From Lepisosteus oculatus (lineage: Eukaryota; Chordata; Actinopteri; Semionotiformes; Lepisosteidae), in NCBI RefSeq assembly GCF_040954835.1, contig NC_090696.1, positions 78,119,722 to 78,183,721 of the forward strand: 64,000 nucleotides of DNA, written 5' to 3'. Both the position numbers and the translations under genes were made by a program. The notes below the pieces were generated by a model. That model did not search any database and was not told the origin of the DNA. It saw only the letters and a list, made by a program, of their open reading frames with translations. Of this stretch, positions 48,301-61,295 are shown piece by piece. The first letter of the stretch is position 1. The number at the start of each line of letters is the position of its first letter.

Positions 48301-51300
48301 TAAAGCATCTTTGACTAAAGCCAGCTTAGTCAGGTTACCAGTGTAATAGTCCCCAGACACAAAATCCAGAACACTCATCTGACAAAAAGACTACATGCAG
48401 CCTCTATACAAAGAGCTCACGGGGGGGGGCTCTCAGTAGAGTTGTCTTGTCAAGACCCCCGACCACAGTGCAGGCCGTCTGCCTGGACATGACCTTCGAG
48501 GAGTGTGGGCCTTTCAGAGTGCCACAACTGACAGGTAAAGGACAGGTGTCCTGTGTCCGCGGCCGCGTGACAGTTCATAGTGTCAGGGCAAGGTAACGCC
48601 TCAGGTATGATTCAATTTATTTTAACAGCTGAAATACTTCTGCAGTTACTACACAGGTGGAAGAGCTAATGCAAATGTCCTGCCTACAAAACCCGATAAT
48701 CCCTAACATAGTCTGTCTTGCACGAAAAAACTCTAAAGCCATAATTGGGTCTTTCAATAACTTTGACAGCTTTTTTTCAAAGCAGATATACCCTGGCTTT
48801 ACAGAGAAATTCCTTACGAAAGCTGACAAAAAAGAATCCTGCTGTGATGAGTCATGCTTAGAAAGGGCAGTCCTGAGAGCAGACAGCACAGCTGTCCTGC
48901 AGGTATCAGCTACAGACTTTACAGGACAAATGAAGGGAAACAAGCCTTACTGAGAGCGTCTCATAAGACTGAAGAGAAAAAGGCACTGTTTTTCACTAAA
49001 CCAAGTACAAGTAGGCCATTCATAACTGCCTATCTTGTGTTTACTACAATAATTTGAAACCTGACTCCCTGCAAAGGCTGGGAGTATTACACAGCCTGAA
49101 GCAGGACAATGTTCTGGTGAGTGACTCTTTCAAGTCTCCACTTTTCACTTTCCTAGACTAAAAACTGGATTATTCTACTACGACAGCAACAACTGCAGAG
49201 TATTACAACTGTCACAACCAAATAATTTCTTTTTAAATTTTTTTTGAATATTTTCATGCTCCAGTTTAGTGGTCAGCATAGCGTAGTTGGGCAAGTCTCT
49301 GGATTCCTAACTGACAGGTTGTGGGTTCAAGTCCCTCTTGCAGACATTGCTGTTGTTCCAGCCATCCTATCTATCAGTGGGGATCAGCATTAACGCAGTG
49401 AAGTGAATATAACTATCACCTAACATTTGAATGGCAACACAAGAAAGAAGATAAAGCACACTGCTAGTGAGGAATGCCGCCTTATACTCTCTTAGAAAGT
49501 GCCCATCACCAGGGTGACATATACTGCTAAAAAATATTTAATGCAAGCACCACTGCAACATTAAACCCAAAGCAATACTACATCCAAGAAACATATCCGC
49601 TATGTCCCATATTGATGTACATTTGCTCAATAACAATCAGTATGATGCTGAACTGACTGCCATATCTCTACAGATCTGGGACTCACAGATAAAACACCCC
49701 AGAGATTAAACTGCTTGTGTTTTAATGGTTATTTGCAGTAAGGCACACTGTTACAGCAGGGGGGGGACAATCTGTGAGGCCGAATGATTTTCTGAACTCA
49801 TAAAAGAGAACACTTATCACAGGAAGGGTGTACCAGCTTGAGCCTCTGGTGAGACATCCTGCCAATTCACGTGGAGAAGACAAACCCGGAAACTGTGTGC
49901 AAAGTGATGGATTCCGTGGCCGAGCCGTCCGAGTGGTGATATTTAAAACCGGAGAGCGCAGTGTGTGGAACAGCCCGCATGCATGTGCTGTGGGATCCGT
50001 TCGTGCTCTCTGGGGGTCTGGTCTGGGAGAGGCTTTGCAGAGCAGACTGTGGGAGCTCTGCTTCAGATCTGCTGTGTGGGAGGGATTCTGCTCAGCGAAG
50101 GAAGAATCCTTCTGAAATGAAACCAAGCGTGCCAAGGGACTTTTTTGTGCACAAAGGCTTCAAAGGCGTAAGCTCCAGATAAACTAAATGACAAAAATGA
50201 TATTCTTGCTGCTGTACTGCCAGAGAGAGACAGAGAGCAATGAAGCACATCGCACGTACTGCAGCGCTGTTTCTGGAAACTGCACCCCAGCCCGGGTTCG
50301 GACTCTCCTGCCTCCTCCTTCCTGTCGCTGAGCTGTGTCGTGCTGCGCCAGGGGTTTGGAACGGGGAGCTGAAGCCCCAGGAGAGCAGGGAGCGACAGAG
50401 GGCCAGCGATCACTGCGCGCCAGGTCAGCCTCTGCTGCCGGAGGGCAAGAGGACCTGCTTTCAAATTCCCCCTTTCATCACAATGAGACATCATTAGCAC
50501 AACCCCATCGCGCGTGGACATGTGGATCTGAAAGGGAAATGCAGGTTGGAAGCTGCCATCTGTTCCGAGAGGAAGACGTGTGAGCTTCCCCTGGTTGTGT
50601 GTTGCTGTTCTCCTTTGTGTCGGAGTAAATGTTTTAGGGAGCTGCTGGCGGCTGTATCCTCACGAGCGATTAAGTGGGCAAAGAAACACTGTAACGCAAC
50701 CTCAGGGCTTGAGGGGACTGAGTGCGTTAAGGATCGCAGGCTTACCTGACCGCTCGACTCTGTTCTTCTTCTTCCCACAGCCCGAGAGCCACATTCAGAC
50801 ACACCAAGAGGGACCCCATTATTACCCTAAAGAGCGTCAGTCTGGAGCTTTCCAGAGCATGATGAAAACAAGTCCTTTTAACACCTGGAAAAACTGAACT
50901 TAAGAGACATGTATGCGCTAGGTAGTAAGAAAGTAGAACTCTTCAACAAACAACACGATGAAACCAGGAGCAAGTAGGGACTAGAGGTCAAAGACCTGAA
51001 CTCACAAGAGAATTCACACATTTTTGTTGTGCCTTCCCTGTATTTTATCTACTTTACATTATCCTGCCAGACAGCTTAGTTCTGGGTTTCAGGTTCTACA
51101 GACACCGGTCAAGCACTGACATCCTGCTAAGGGAGTGCACACAATCACAAGAGGATCCTGGGACATCAGCACATAAGAGAGGGTACTAACGAGAGGAGAC
51201 CAGCTGGTCCATCGTGGCCACTTGGTTGCTGGAAGACTATTGATCTGAGAATCTCACCCAGCCGGTTAAACATCTCATGGAATCTGCTTCAACGACATGG

Positions 51301-54300
51301 ACTGTTGCAGTTTATTCTTATTCCTATAAATAGATGCCTCCAGTTCTGAAGTAAAGACCTTCTTGTTTTTCACCAGTGTTTTTGGGTAGCTGCCCAGTAG
51401 GCTCTTAAGACTTCTGCATTGCCTATACCAGCTCCTCTCGAGACTTTAATTGCTTGAATACCAAAGGCCCAGGAATTAAAATTGAGCTCCCGATGAGGAG
51501 TCAATCTGACACACGATTGTTTCTATGAGAAAGGGGTTATTTTTACAGCAGAGTTTTTTTCCTACATTAAAAACAGTCAATCTGGATGTGCTGCTTTGTA
51601 AGAGAGATTCTGCATGAGGGATACAGTCTGTCCTGGGAGTGAGGGTCAACTTCAGCTGTGCATGTCCTGTGACCCCAGTGAGACACTCTCAGAGACTGTA
51701 CAACATCTGGGAATATCAAGACACGGCTGTCATCAAGCCCAAGTATTCTGAATCCCAGCCTTACTTTACGACTGAGTAATTACTGTACATTCTTGAGATG
51801 AGGTAAGGTTAAGGTACAGCATATACAATAAAAACAACAGAATACAGCCTGCTTTATTTTTTCTTTTGTCTTTCTGTTCAGTTTGCAAGGACATTTGTGA
51901 CAGCATGCTTTCCACTTCACATGAGGCCTCTAGAAAAGTTATATAAATCTCAGGTAATTCAATCTTGGCGAACACAATGATTTTCAAACAACGCCTTAAT
52001 TCTTGTGGCATCCCAAATTATTACTGTCCTAGTTTTTCACCTGCCAAACGCTCTTTAAAGTCTGATTAAAATTCTGACTTCAGGTAAAGCTATTTGAAAA
52101 CCATTATAACAATGAAAAAAAAATCTTATGTAACAGCTGAAACAAAACACCGCAAGGGTTATTTAAGGTAATTAAATGAAATGCCGTACCCTGCAAAATA
52201 CCAGCAAAATACCAGCAGTTTTTTTGTTTCTAAGTCACAATATCGCCTCTCTGAACTTTTCCATGTCTTAACTCTTCCCCAGGATGCAGGGTGTTGCTAG
52301 GTGATAGCTCTCTGCCACTGTAGTTACCTGTATACCAGGCCCGTGTGCTGTAGGTCTGTAGTTACCTGTATACCAGGCTTGTGTGCTGTGACACTGTAGT
52401 TACCTGTATACCAGGCTTGTGTGCTGTGACACTGTAGGTACCTGTATACCAGGCTTGTGTGCTGTGACACTGTAGTTACCTGTATACCAGGCCCGTGTGC
52501 TGCAAGTCTGTAGTTACCTGTATACCAGGCCCGTGTGCTGTAGGTCTGTAGTTACCTGTATACCAGGCCCGTGTGCTGCAAGTCTGTAGTTACCTGTATA
52601 CCAGGCTCTTACCTGCATGCCAGGCTTGTGTGACGACACCAGCTCCTTGACCAGTCGCACTTCTGAGGGGGTGATTCCTCCAACCATGAACAGGATGAGC
52701 TGAGGATGGTCGCTCGGATGGGGGCGACTCACCTGTGAGAGTTGGCCAGTGAGAGACAGAGAGATTGAGATTCACTGAGCCACAAAATACACAGAAAGGT
52801 GTTGGGTTTAGTGCTAAGCTTGGCAGAAGAAAACTATCGATAGTTTCATCTAATACCTGCTTTAATGACCTACATCTGGGGACCTTCCTCAATAATAGGA
52901 CTAAAAACAATTTCAGAATGGGTTCATTGAAACCTGAGTAAAAAAAGCACCAACTAAAAAAAATGCTTTTGGCTCTTTATTTCTTAAAAAGAGATGTTCC
53001 TTTTCACACTGAAAACAACATTCTCATTATCTGATGCAGAGACTGCAAGCCAGAAATACTGTAAATAGGGCAAAAATAATGAGCGCGTACCAGGTCAGAC
53101 AGACACTGTGCCTGACAATTGGCCATGAGCGTTTGAGAATAAAGCCTGTGGCATGGTGACTGTCTGAGCACAGGGCTTCAGAGCTTTGCACAAGGGGTGC
53201 AGTTTGTAATTCTAAATTTATTAGCAGAGACAGCCTCCTAATCATTTCAGTCTACAGACTGCATTTGAGCACAGCTTTTTCTTCTGATTCTTCCCACAGT
53301 CACAGATTAATAATTTAATGTATTTCTAAAGACAGATGATAATCAGTGCAAAGATGCCCGAAGGTTTCTTGAATAGGAGATCTTGGTATACGACTATATG
53401 AAGGAATAAACATTGTTATGCACAGAAACAATGCCCACACTCCTGTTGGGCGGTGTTTCTCCACAGAGATGAGCCTGAAATTATTCAATTTGTATAATGT
53501 AATCCTAAAGATGTGCTCATGTTAGACTTCAGCCTTTCCCACATCAAACATCATTACCAAGTGCGAGAACCATATAAACATATAAAAATACTTGGAAAAA
53601 AACTCAAAGCTGGAATCCAGGGCAGGGATGGATCATACAAGGCTGCCATCTTCCTCACAATTACTTCCTGTTTTAACCCCCACACTGTCTGGGGCAGTTC
53701 CTTTGCCCCGGTTCACTTCCTGTGACATTTGGTGATTGCGAATGACTTATCCCGGGGGATAAACTTCCATGGGTGGGATCTGACTGATTCCAATGTGAAA
53801 ACAGGACAGGTGGGCTGGCACTCAGTGCCCACTGTGAAAGTTCATGTCGTCCTCAGGGTGTTTCACTCTAGCAGATATTCTGTCTGGGAATATGACCTGA
53901 ACTCCTGAGAGGAAGAATAATTCAGTAGCATTTACACTGCAAAAATGTACTGGAATAGGTCTGTCTGCCCATTTGTCCTGGTAGCTATGTAGTGACTGCT
54001 GTTCCTGTAAAAAATGCACTACAGGAGAGAAAAAGCTGGAATTCTACTAAAGCAACACAAGAAAGATTTTTTTTTTTTAATTTTAAAGAACATTGACTCA
54101 AAACTGACACCTTCATGGCCAAAGAGAAAAGCTCAGCAACACCTTCACAAGTACAACGATGCAACAATGTCTCCATGACCTAATTCCTGCTGCCATGGCA
54201 GCAACTAGCTCATGGTCTAATTGTTCTGAAGGACGTGTGCAGAAGGAGTGGGGTCACTGCCGACGGCCTGGGGTGGGGGGAACAGCTGGGGGGGGCAGTC

Positions 54301-57300
54301 CTGTCCCCCGATGTGGGGGCTCTGGCCAAGGAGGAGGTCTGTCCCTGTGAGAGCACCACATCCTGCCTCTTACTTTCTACAGAACTCCTCACGGACACGG
54401 CCCTCCGCTCAGGGCAGACTGCAGTAATAGTCTGTGATCTGATTCTAGTTTTATATGTTACAGTGTTGTCACGGATATAGACTGCAGTATCTGCTGCATG
54501 ACGAACAGCTCAGCCCCTGCCAGTGCTCCCTTGTGATCCACAGGCTGCCAGGACAGTGGACCTGGGGGGAGTTTTCCACATTTGAAAGTCTTATTACTTG
54601 AAGAGATCCTCCAGGGAGGGGAACTTATTCCCATGTCACATTCCCAACTAATTGTGTTTTAGTGGTTACGCTGCAAAACCAAACCTTCAGCTTTTTTCAG
54701 AAGCAAACATCTCTGAGGACGCACGCATTACATCCCATAATGCTTACCGAGACAAAAAAAGAAATCAGCCAGCGCACACATAAGAACAAGATAGAAAACA
54801 ACAAGGAAAACAGAGCATTTTATAGTCGATTTAAATGCTCTTTTAGTCTTTTTGATACCTTTATAAAATACATTTTTATATTTTGGGGAGCACATTGGTA
54901 ATGCAAACCGCTGAAACTGTGTGTCTGCGGAACACAATCCGGTTTGATCATTAACTCCCCGAGAGCCTGGCAGAATACGGAGCCTGGAGATCAGGATATT
55001 TTCAGGAACACAGGCCCTCAGAGGCTTGGCTCCTACTGTTGCCTGCTTCATCCTGGGAGGAATATACTGCACCAGCCTTCTTCTATAACAACATTAGAAA
55101 GTGTGGAAACAAGAGGAGATCATCTGCATTAATTTGGCAGAGCACAGCAGATAGAAAAAGGCCTGGTCAGCTACTATCTTGAGGTCACCAGGAATCAAGG
55201 AACATGCCACACGCTGGATCATTTTCAGCAGTTTTACAGAAGGGTCTGTCCTGTTGAATAAATCACCCAGATTAAAAAAAAAATTCATCCAAAAGCAGCT
55301 TTGTTTCACTGGTTTTGTACGAGGACAATGGAAAACAGGTTAAGAAAACCCCCATTTAAACACCATCTGCCTTTTTGACACAGGACATTTTGTTTAAATA
55401 CGCTGAAAGATCTGTACATAAAAGAAAAAACGTTCTGAAGGTTATCAAACTGGGGACGACATGAGCAGAGAAAAGGCAAACAAAATGAATTGGCATTCAC
55501 TTGTTGCAATTGCCAAATGGACATTTACAGAGAGAAAAAGAGGAAATAATTCTGAACGAGAGCGAAATACTTTGAAGGCTGTCCAGCTTTTTGTCACTGC
55601 AAGTGAACAAGCAGCCACACACACAGTGCAGCTGCAGTCTGAGCAGAAAGGTGCCACGGGCAGTGTTGTCCATGTAGGGAACCATGATTCAGGTGCTTTT
55701 CATTAACACTGACATTTATACAGATGTCAGAAGAAATTCAGCAGGAAACAATTTTGGGAGCACCTCAAAATGAATAGGAACCCATTAAGCACAGAGTGTT
55801 TTCTAGGTAAATGGAAACAAATAATATCTTTACAAAACACGGGAAGAAAGGAAAACATTTCCAGACATTTCAAAACACGCAGGAAATGATCAGGCGAAAA
55901 TCAAAAACACAAAAGGAAACCATTTAAGATATTTTTCAGCACTTTAGAAATTCTGGTTTTAAACCACTTGCATGTCATTTAAAAAGACCTCTATGTTTAC
56001 TGTAATAAAATACAATAATTTCATATTTATGACAATCTTTATTAATTTCTCCATGACCACTCTATGTTTCATTTTTAAACAATGTTAGCCATGGTTTACT
56101 TGATCATAACATATTTAAGTGTTCATACAATATTTTATCTGTATGTACGGATTAAGCCTATATTTATTACAGAATCCCCCTCTTTGATTGTGCAAAAAAC
56201 TATCTTTAATGGAACAAGACTCGTGGAAACATACAGTAACTACTTTCCCAGAGGGCACCTACTTACTATCTGCACTTTGCTACTTGCACCTCACTGGCTG
56301 CACATTGCGAGCTGTGCTGCCCACCACAGAACAGTGCCACCTTTCATGAATGGCGAATGTTTGCTAAGGAAATCATCTTCCACCTTACCAGGCTTTGTCA
56401 CTCCGGAGAAAAGCAGGCTCCTTATGAGAGTTTCATTAGTCTGGTCACGTAAGCAGGAAAATAAAACGATGTTGCATATCCCCTGGAGGAGAGCACTGCA
56501 CCCACAGTGATCCAGGAAAGTGACCAGCAGTATTAACAGCCATTCAGCCATGCTGGATAAACGCCTGAGCCAAGTAAATTAATAATCTTTAAATAATAAG
56601 GAATAAGAATTTGTTAAGGAACAGATAAAGAGTCATGCAGGGAAGAAAGACTTCAGACACTCAACAGCCTGATCGAAGAGAAGCCAGGACACAGAATCCT
56701 CAAGCTTCTCCAGACCTGCGCCTGGTGCTGCACAGAGCGGAACTGCAGATTCTTTTCCCAGAAATATTTATCTGTGTCGCACGTTGGAACGGCAGGCAGC
56801 TTCTCGGTGGCTTTTTCATCATCTTCCCTCGCTAAGACAAGAGGAAGAAGAAAGAGAAACGGACTTCCCAGACAGCAGAGAACTGTGAGTGACAGCCAGA
56901 GTAAAAAGGGTTACAGCAACACTACAAGTTACACAAAACACACTGGATTTGTATTAGCTGATCAAATAAGAGACAACCGTCTGATTTAACTTTATCCCTT
57001 GAAAGGCTTCTTCAGCTGACCAGGACAGAGATTCAGACCTTTTATTCACCCCTTTCTGAAGACGACACAAAACCAAAACACACACAAAGCCTGATGTCCT
57101 ACAAAATAACTCTACAAATGTGAAACAGTGACGACAGTGGTCGCCCACTCTCTGTCCTCCGCTGGTCTGGGCCTCACCAGGACAGAAGCTTCCATACGCT
57201 CCCTCACACTGCTGCGCACGCAGACCTCGTCCAGAGCAGCGCGGTTTCACCCGCAGCACCGAAGCCCTGGTTTCTGAGTCACATGCGATTAAAAAAAGCT

Positions 57301-60300
57301 CTGACACGAATGAAGTGAGTGTTGGAAAAAAAGAAGCAAGCAAATTAATAATTAATTATATAACCATTCTAAAGGCACTGGAGCTCTATGGTGTTAACCA
57401 CAATTCACCTTCGTCCTCTTCTCTCCCACTGAGCCATCTAAATTATTCAAGGTCAACAGAAGTCAAAATGATCAGAGAAGTTTATGTGATGGCTTAGTGA
57501 GAAAGGCACCATCTTGGCTCGTGAAATGGATGAAGAATGGACCATTGACCATCTATCCACTTTCAGTTTGTGTGAAACTGGCACTGGTCTGAGCCGCCAA
57601 CAACGGATTAGGAATTTAGGAGACAGAGCATTGTGGCCTCTTCTCTTCCAAGCGCTGTCAGAGAAGGGCTGAGGCTGGCGGTTTTTATTCCAAATCACAA
57701 AGTCACGAAACAGCAAGGCAATGGCTATTATTAAACTGCCCACTTTGCAGATGTTTTTCAAAAAAAGTTTAATGAGTGTTTTGCTGAACAGCACCACTGT
57801 TACATTTTCATGAAGCAAAATGCTTTGAGCTGAGAGCCCCCTGACGATTTTAATTGGGCTTGCTCTGGATGAGTGCTATACAGTACTTGTGGTGCCGGCT
57901 GGTTTGTTTTCCCAGTGACTTTGATGCACATAGCTCTGGAGACGTCCCTGCAAATCCAGCGCCCTCCTCTACACAGAGCGCCTTCTGCTAGCAGTGCCTC
58001 TCCTGTGTCGTCAGAGAGCTCATGCAAACAGTGCTGGCGCTAAGCAGGGACGTGGGACCATTGTCAGCTTGTCCACCTCAACCTGACATCCCAGCTTCAC
58101 AACAAAGCTACCAGCAAATAAACAAACAGGCAGCGTTTACACAAGCTGACCATGAGAGATCAATACAAACAGCAAATTCCAGAAATTCCACTTCTGAATA
58201 AACACACAGCTTTGCCATTAAGTTGACCAAATGGCAAGGGACCTGCTCTCCTCACAGAGGAGGCGGGGCTTCTCCTATTAGACTCCTCTACAGGACTGGC
58301 AGGCAGCAGACAGGACATGTGCCCTTTCCACCTGAGTCGACTGCTGTGTCTCACACATCTCACGCTGAAGGAGGGAGCCAGGGAACAGACATGTACAACT
58401 TGTACTCATATCTCAGCCCTTTTCAGGTGCCTTTTGATCACTCAGTGCCTTCAGTACAAGAGTGATGTGTGTCTAGAAAAACAAGTTCAACCTGCCTTTT
58501 ACACGGGTTTGTTAAGAGACATTACACTTTTCACAGTGTAATTTTGAACACTTGGGTTTGACTGGCTGTCAGACAGGACTTTTGCTAAACCTAAAATGGA
58601 GCTGTGAACATTTCTTTCTGTAGAGGTTACATGCACTTTGTATGCACATATTACATCATTAGTGCACGATATTGAATATTGTAATGCCATATCAGTCTTG
58701 TGGAAAAGATGGGATGGCTTCTATCCTAGTTGGACTAAGTTTCACTGTACCTTCCCTGCACATTGGAAAAGGCACTCTCTGGAAGAACCAGCTCTGACTG
58801 TCAAGGACGAGTCAGCACCTGGGGAAATCTAAAAAGCACCTTAAAAATATTTTTTCATCTTTACACTAATGTCTTACAGTCCTTGAACTAAAGAAATTAG
58901 TAAAGAAGTCTTGCTGTACTACAATAGAGCGCATACTTGTTTTTCTTAAAACAGTTCAAGCATGCATTTTAATAGTCAAATTTCATTTCACTTTCTGTGG
59001 CGCAGAGAATAAATGTCTTGTATTCTGTTCGTTCTCGATCCAGTCTGGAGGTGGCTCCAAGCGCACTGCTGCTGTTAGTGGGTTTATGAAGAGAGATTCC
59101 AGAACCATGTGTGACTGTCAAGTCTTTCATCAACTCGTAATCAATTTAGCCTTAATGCATCAGCCTTGCAAGCAGGAAAGGGAATTATGTGCTAAATTAC
59201 CGAAGCCAACACTGGAAAAGCTGTTTCTCACTAAATGTACCAACATCCCATAAGCATCAATGGATTTTTCCACTCAGAGCGGTGTTATTTCCAATCTGCT
59301 GCAGACAGAAAATAGGGGATTGTTTATTTATTCCTTCATGGAAGCTTTAGAGGAAGATAAAAACGCTCTTGAAAAAAATGACAAGCTTGCCTGAGATGAA
59401 AGAATGCCCACTGACAGCTTACCTAAATATTTCATAGAAGAGCATGAAACAGCCACATTTATTCTCACACAAGCACGTTCTGAATAAAAACAAACAGATT
59501 TCTGTGAATTTCCAGCACGTTTAAAACCTTTCAGAGGCTGGGGGCAGTGAAGAGAGTAAAGTTGCATTCAAACAAGGCTCCTGCTTTTTCTTTTGGGGCA
59601 AAGCAGCACAAAGAGGAAGACAAACTGCCCAGATTCCCAGGTTTAAGGCGGGGTCAGGAAATCCCGTCCCAAGTTCTGGTGCTCAGCCCGACACAAAGAG
59701 CAGGCGCCACATGTCTGGAAGAGTGGACCCACGGTGTGGTCGAGGTCCAGCGGATAGCCAGCCCGACCCAGTCAGAGTGACCAGTGCCTGTGGCGATGAG
59801 GACATCCTCTTCAAGTCTGAATAATTAACCAGTCTTCTCAGAGCTCAGATGTTTACCTGCACTGCTCGAACCCCGGCAAGCTTGGTCACAGAGCCAAGAA
59901 ACATCCTGAACCACTTCACAGGGCTTCAAGCTCTGATAGTTTATACGGAGAAAAAAACACACCATTTTTCTAAAACCATATGCAAGTCAAACACGACTTG
60001 ATGTTGTGACCCGATTCAAAAAAAGAAGCACCAGAGACCCGATTCAAGAAAATAAAATTAGCGATTACTCAAAAATGGTGGTGGGCCGGAGCAGAGCTGC
60101 TCAATAAAATCAGACCTGATGCCTGGACACCGGCGGATCTCCGGGTGCCAGGCAGTGTTTCTCCACACACTGCAGTGTGTCTGGTCACAACCTGGAAGCT
60201 GCAAACTGTGATATAAATTCACCTGAAGAAGGCGTCAACCACCTGTATGCATTAATCCTCCATCATAACATGATGAATGGATAAGGGAAGCTCCATAAAG

Positions 60301-61295
60301 CATCAATCGGAGGCGCTGCAGCCCTCACCTTCATGAACATGCTGAATCCCGTCTTCAGCAGGTCTGTCAGGCCGGAGGACATGTGCTCTATGTCCTGGGA
60401 GTCCTGTCGGTCAGGGTGGAAGATCTCTTCCAGTGCCTGCTTCAGAAAGGGCTTGTAGGTGGCCTGAAAGAGGAGAGAAGGTGTAAAACACTGTTAAGTC
60501 GCATCACCCCTGAGACCTGGCAAGAGGTCTTACACAGTCAACACACGCGCCCGTGTGCCTGTGACTGTGGCAGTGTCGCCAGGCCCGATCACATGGTCAT
60601 GACGGCTACTCTCAGCGCTACTGCAGCAGTACCAGCCCCTTCATCTCTGCAGCCCTCACAACTACAGCTACAAACTGTGCTGCATCTGTGTTTAGTCTCC
60701 TGATGCCTTGATGTAGGGACTGAAGTTAAACCTCTACGCTCTCCATCACCACTCCACCTCAGCCAATCTTTGTGCTTAGACGCAACAAATCAGTGGATAC
60801 TCTTGCTGTATCTGGCCTTTGAACAATATTATTACTTATGTTTTTAAATAAAATGCTGCGTAAAACATTGCTTTTGTAGCATACCAACTACCACCGTTAA
60901 TTGAATGCAGTTAGTAAAAACTGACCACAGCTTTTTTTAACCACCCTGATTCAAACAGCTGTGGAACACTGTGCATCACTGTACTCCAGTTAAACCAGTT
61001 TTCTGTTGTTGAAAATAAACTTGTTTTTGTGAAAATCAATTGAAATCATCATGAGGTCAACATCAAAACACTGAACAAATGCAACACATTAGTCACGCCT
61101 GAGCGGACTGTGATGAACGGCTTAATCACTCCAAACTCCACGCAATGCTGAAGGCTGGGCTGTCATACAGCCGCACTCACCAGCCTGTGCAGGCTGCGCA
61201 CAGACCCTCCCTGCTGGGGAACAACTCTTCCCTGGTGCAGCAGGTAGTTTTCAAGACTTGAGGCAAAACTGGTGGCAGTTCTATTAGTGAGTTTC
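45263..61295 (-). CDS. scfd2: scfd2, Sec1 family domain-containing 2 (3' exons; 5' end outside window)
   Basis: Member of the Sec1/Munc18-like (SM) family, whose better-known relatives bind syntaxin SNAREs in vesicle fusion; the specific role of SCFD2 is little defined. Secure minus-strand exons are 60329-60463, 52613-52732 and 45263-45355, all phase 0 and joined by GT-AG sites. A likely further exon is 61181-61295. They encode the C-terminal part: IEHMSSGLTDLLKTGFSMFM, then HPSDHPQLILFMVGG, then VLSTRLLKPADVPELLFATD, ending HPDIGV and a stop. This follows the family C terminus without gaps, so no exon is expected between them. The gene converges on rasl11b and continues to the right of the window. 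One exon abuts a minisatellite that copies its splice donor. Confidence 0.93.
45630..45912 (-). mobile_element. tRNA-derived SINE, inverted copy of the family at 33686
   Basis: The reverse complement shows the tRNA-like head (A box near 45900, B box GGTTCGTAACCCGC near 45845) and the same GGGGTATGCGAAAA tail. It lies within the scfd2 last intron. Confidence 0.75.
47721..48140. repeat. 40-bp minisatellite, ten and a half units, each with a TGACGT core
   Basis: The unit is CTGCCTGCCTGCGTGACGTT followed by ACTGAGAGTCTGCAGAAGAG. Unit 5 has lost two bases, and small changes (T/C, A/T) distinguish units. Ten units carry TGACGT, the half-site or near-full CRE/ATF motif; the last partial unit reads TGATGT. 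Confidence 0.95.
49266..49400 (+). mobile_element. tRNA-derived SINE head
   Basis: An A-box-like TAGCGTAGTTGGGCAAGTC and a B box GGGTTCAAGTCC about 40 nt apart form a tRNA-like promoter. No intact acceptor stem, so not scored as a tRNA gene. Confidence 0.55.
51155..51520 (-). mobile_element. decayed LINE (CR1/L2-like) 3' end
   Basis: The plus strand starts CACATAAGAGAGGGTACTAA then CGAGAGGAGACCAGCTGGTC, the reverse complement of the same LINE 3' tail found at 19270-19320. It continues with GAATCTCACCCAGCC and CTTCAACGACATGGACTG. Confidence 0.65.
52321..52612 (-). repeat. 38-bp minisatellite built from an scfd2 exon end and its 5' splice site
   Basis: Eight units run up to the penultimate exon of scfd2. 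On the minus strand each reads CACAAGCCTGGTATACAG or close, then GTAACT. The real exon ends CACAAGCCTGGCATGCAG before GTAAGA. Donor-like junctions fall after 52328, 52366, 52404, 52442, 52480, 52518, 52556 and 52594, with the authentic one at 52613. All steps are 38 bp except the last, which is 19. Confidence 0.9.
52613..52732 (-). CDS. scfd2: scfd2 penultimate exon
   Basis: 40 codons from VSRPHPSDHPQLILFMVGG through SSHKPGMQ, with TCTCACAG acceptor and GTAAGA donor. Its 3' end is the apparent founder of the minisatellite that starts just downstream. Confidence 0.95.
52733..60328 (-). other. scfd2 intron, no other gene seen
   Basis: Protein continuity across this intron predicts no further exon. 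Open frames such as 56291-56551 have no family match and no splice support. Confidence 0.55.
60329..60463 (-). CDS. scfd2: scfd2 exon encoding the GLTDLLKTGFSMF block
   Basis: 45 codons from ATYKPFLKQALEEIF through TGFSMFMK, with CTTTCAG acceptor and GTGAGG donor. Confidence 0.95.
60464..61180 (-). other. scfd2 intron
   Basis: Between the secure exon at 60329-60463 and the likely exon at 61181. No repeat or RNA gene recognised. Confidence 0.5.
61181..61295 (-). CDS. scfd2: likely scfd2 upstream exon
   Basis: 115-nt open block on the minus strand encoding NRTATSFASSLENYLLHQGR through SVRSLHRL, with a consensus GTGAGT donor in phase 0 to the next exon. The acceptor (AATAG, or a CCACCAG further in) is uncertain. 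Position, strand and phase fit scfd2, but I cannot match these residues to the family from memory. Confidence 0.55.

Larger units (their letters stand above)
45356..52320 (-). other. scfd2 last intron (repeat-bearing)
   Basis: No exon is expected here from protein continuity. It contains the SINE at 45630, a fragment of a widespread fish repeat near 47150-47220 (AATTCAAAGGGCTTCATTGG), the 40-bp minisatellite, a SINE head and a LINE relic. No nested gene is seen. Confidence 0.6.

Noticed and set aside
49266-49340. Functional tRNA gene
   Set aside because: A and B boxes are present but no complete cloverleaf with paired acceptor stem can be formed; better explained as a SINE head.
56291-56551. 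Minus-strand open frame starting with a hydrophobic stretch inside an scfd2 intron
   Set aside because: Flanking scfd2 exons already join without a gap and no splice sites or family match support it.
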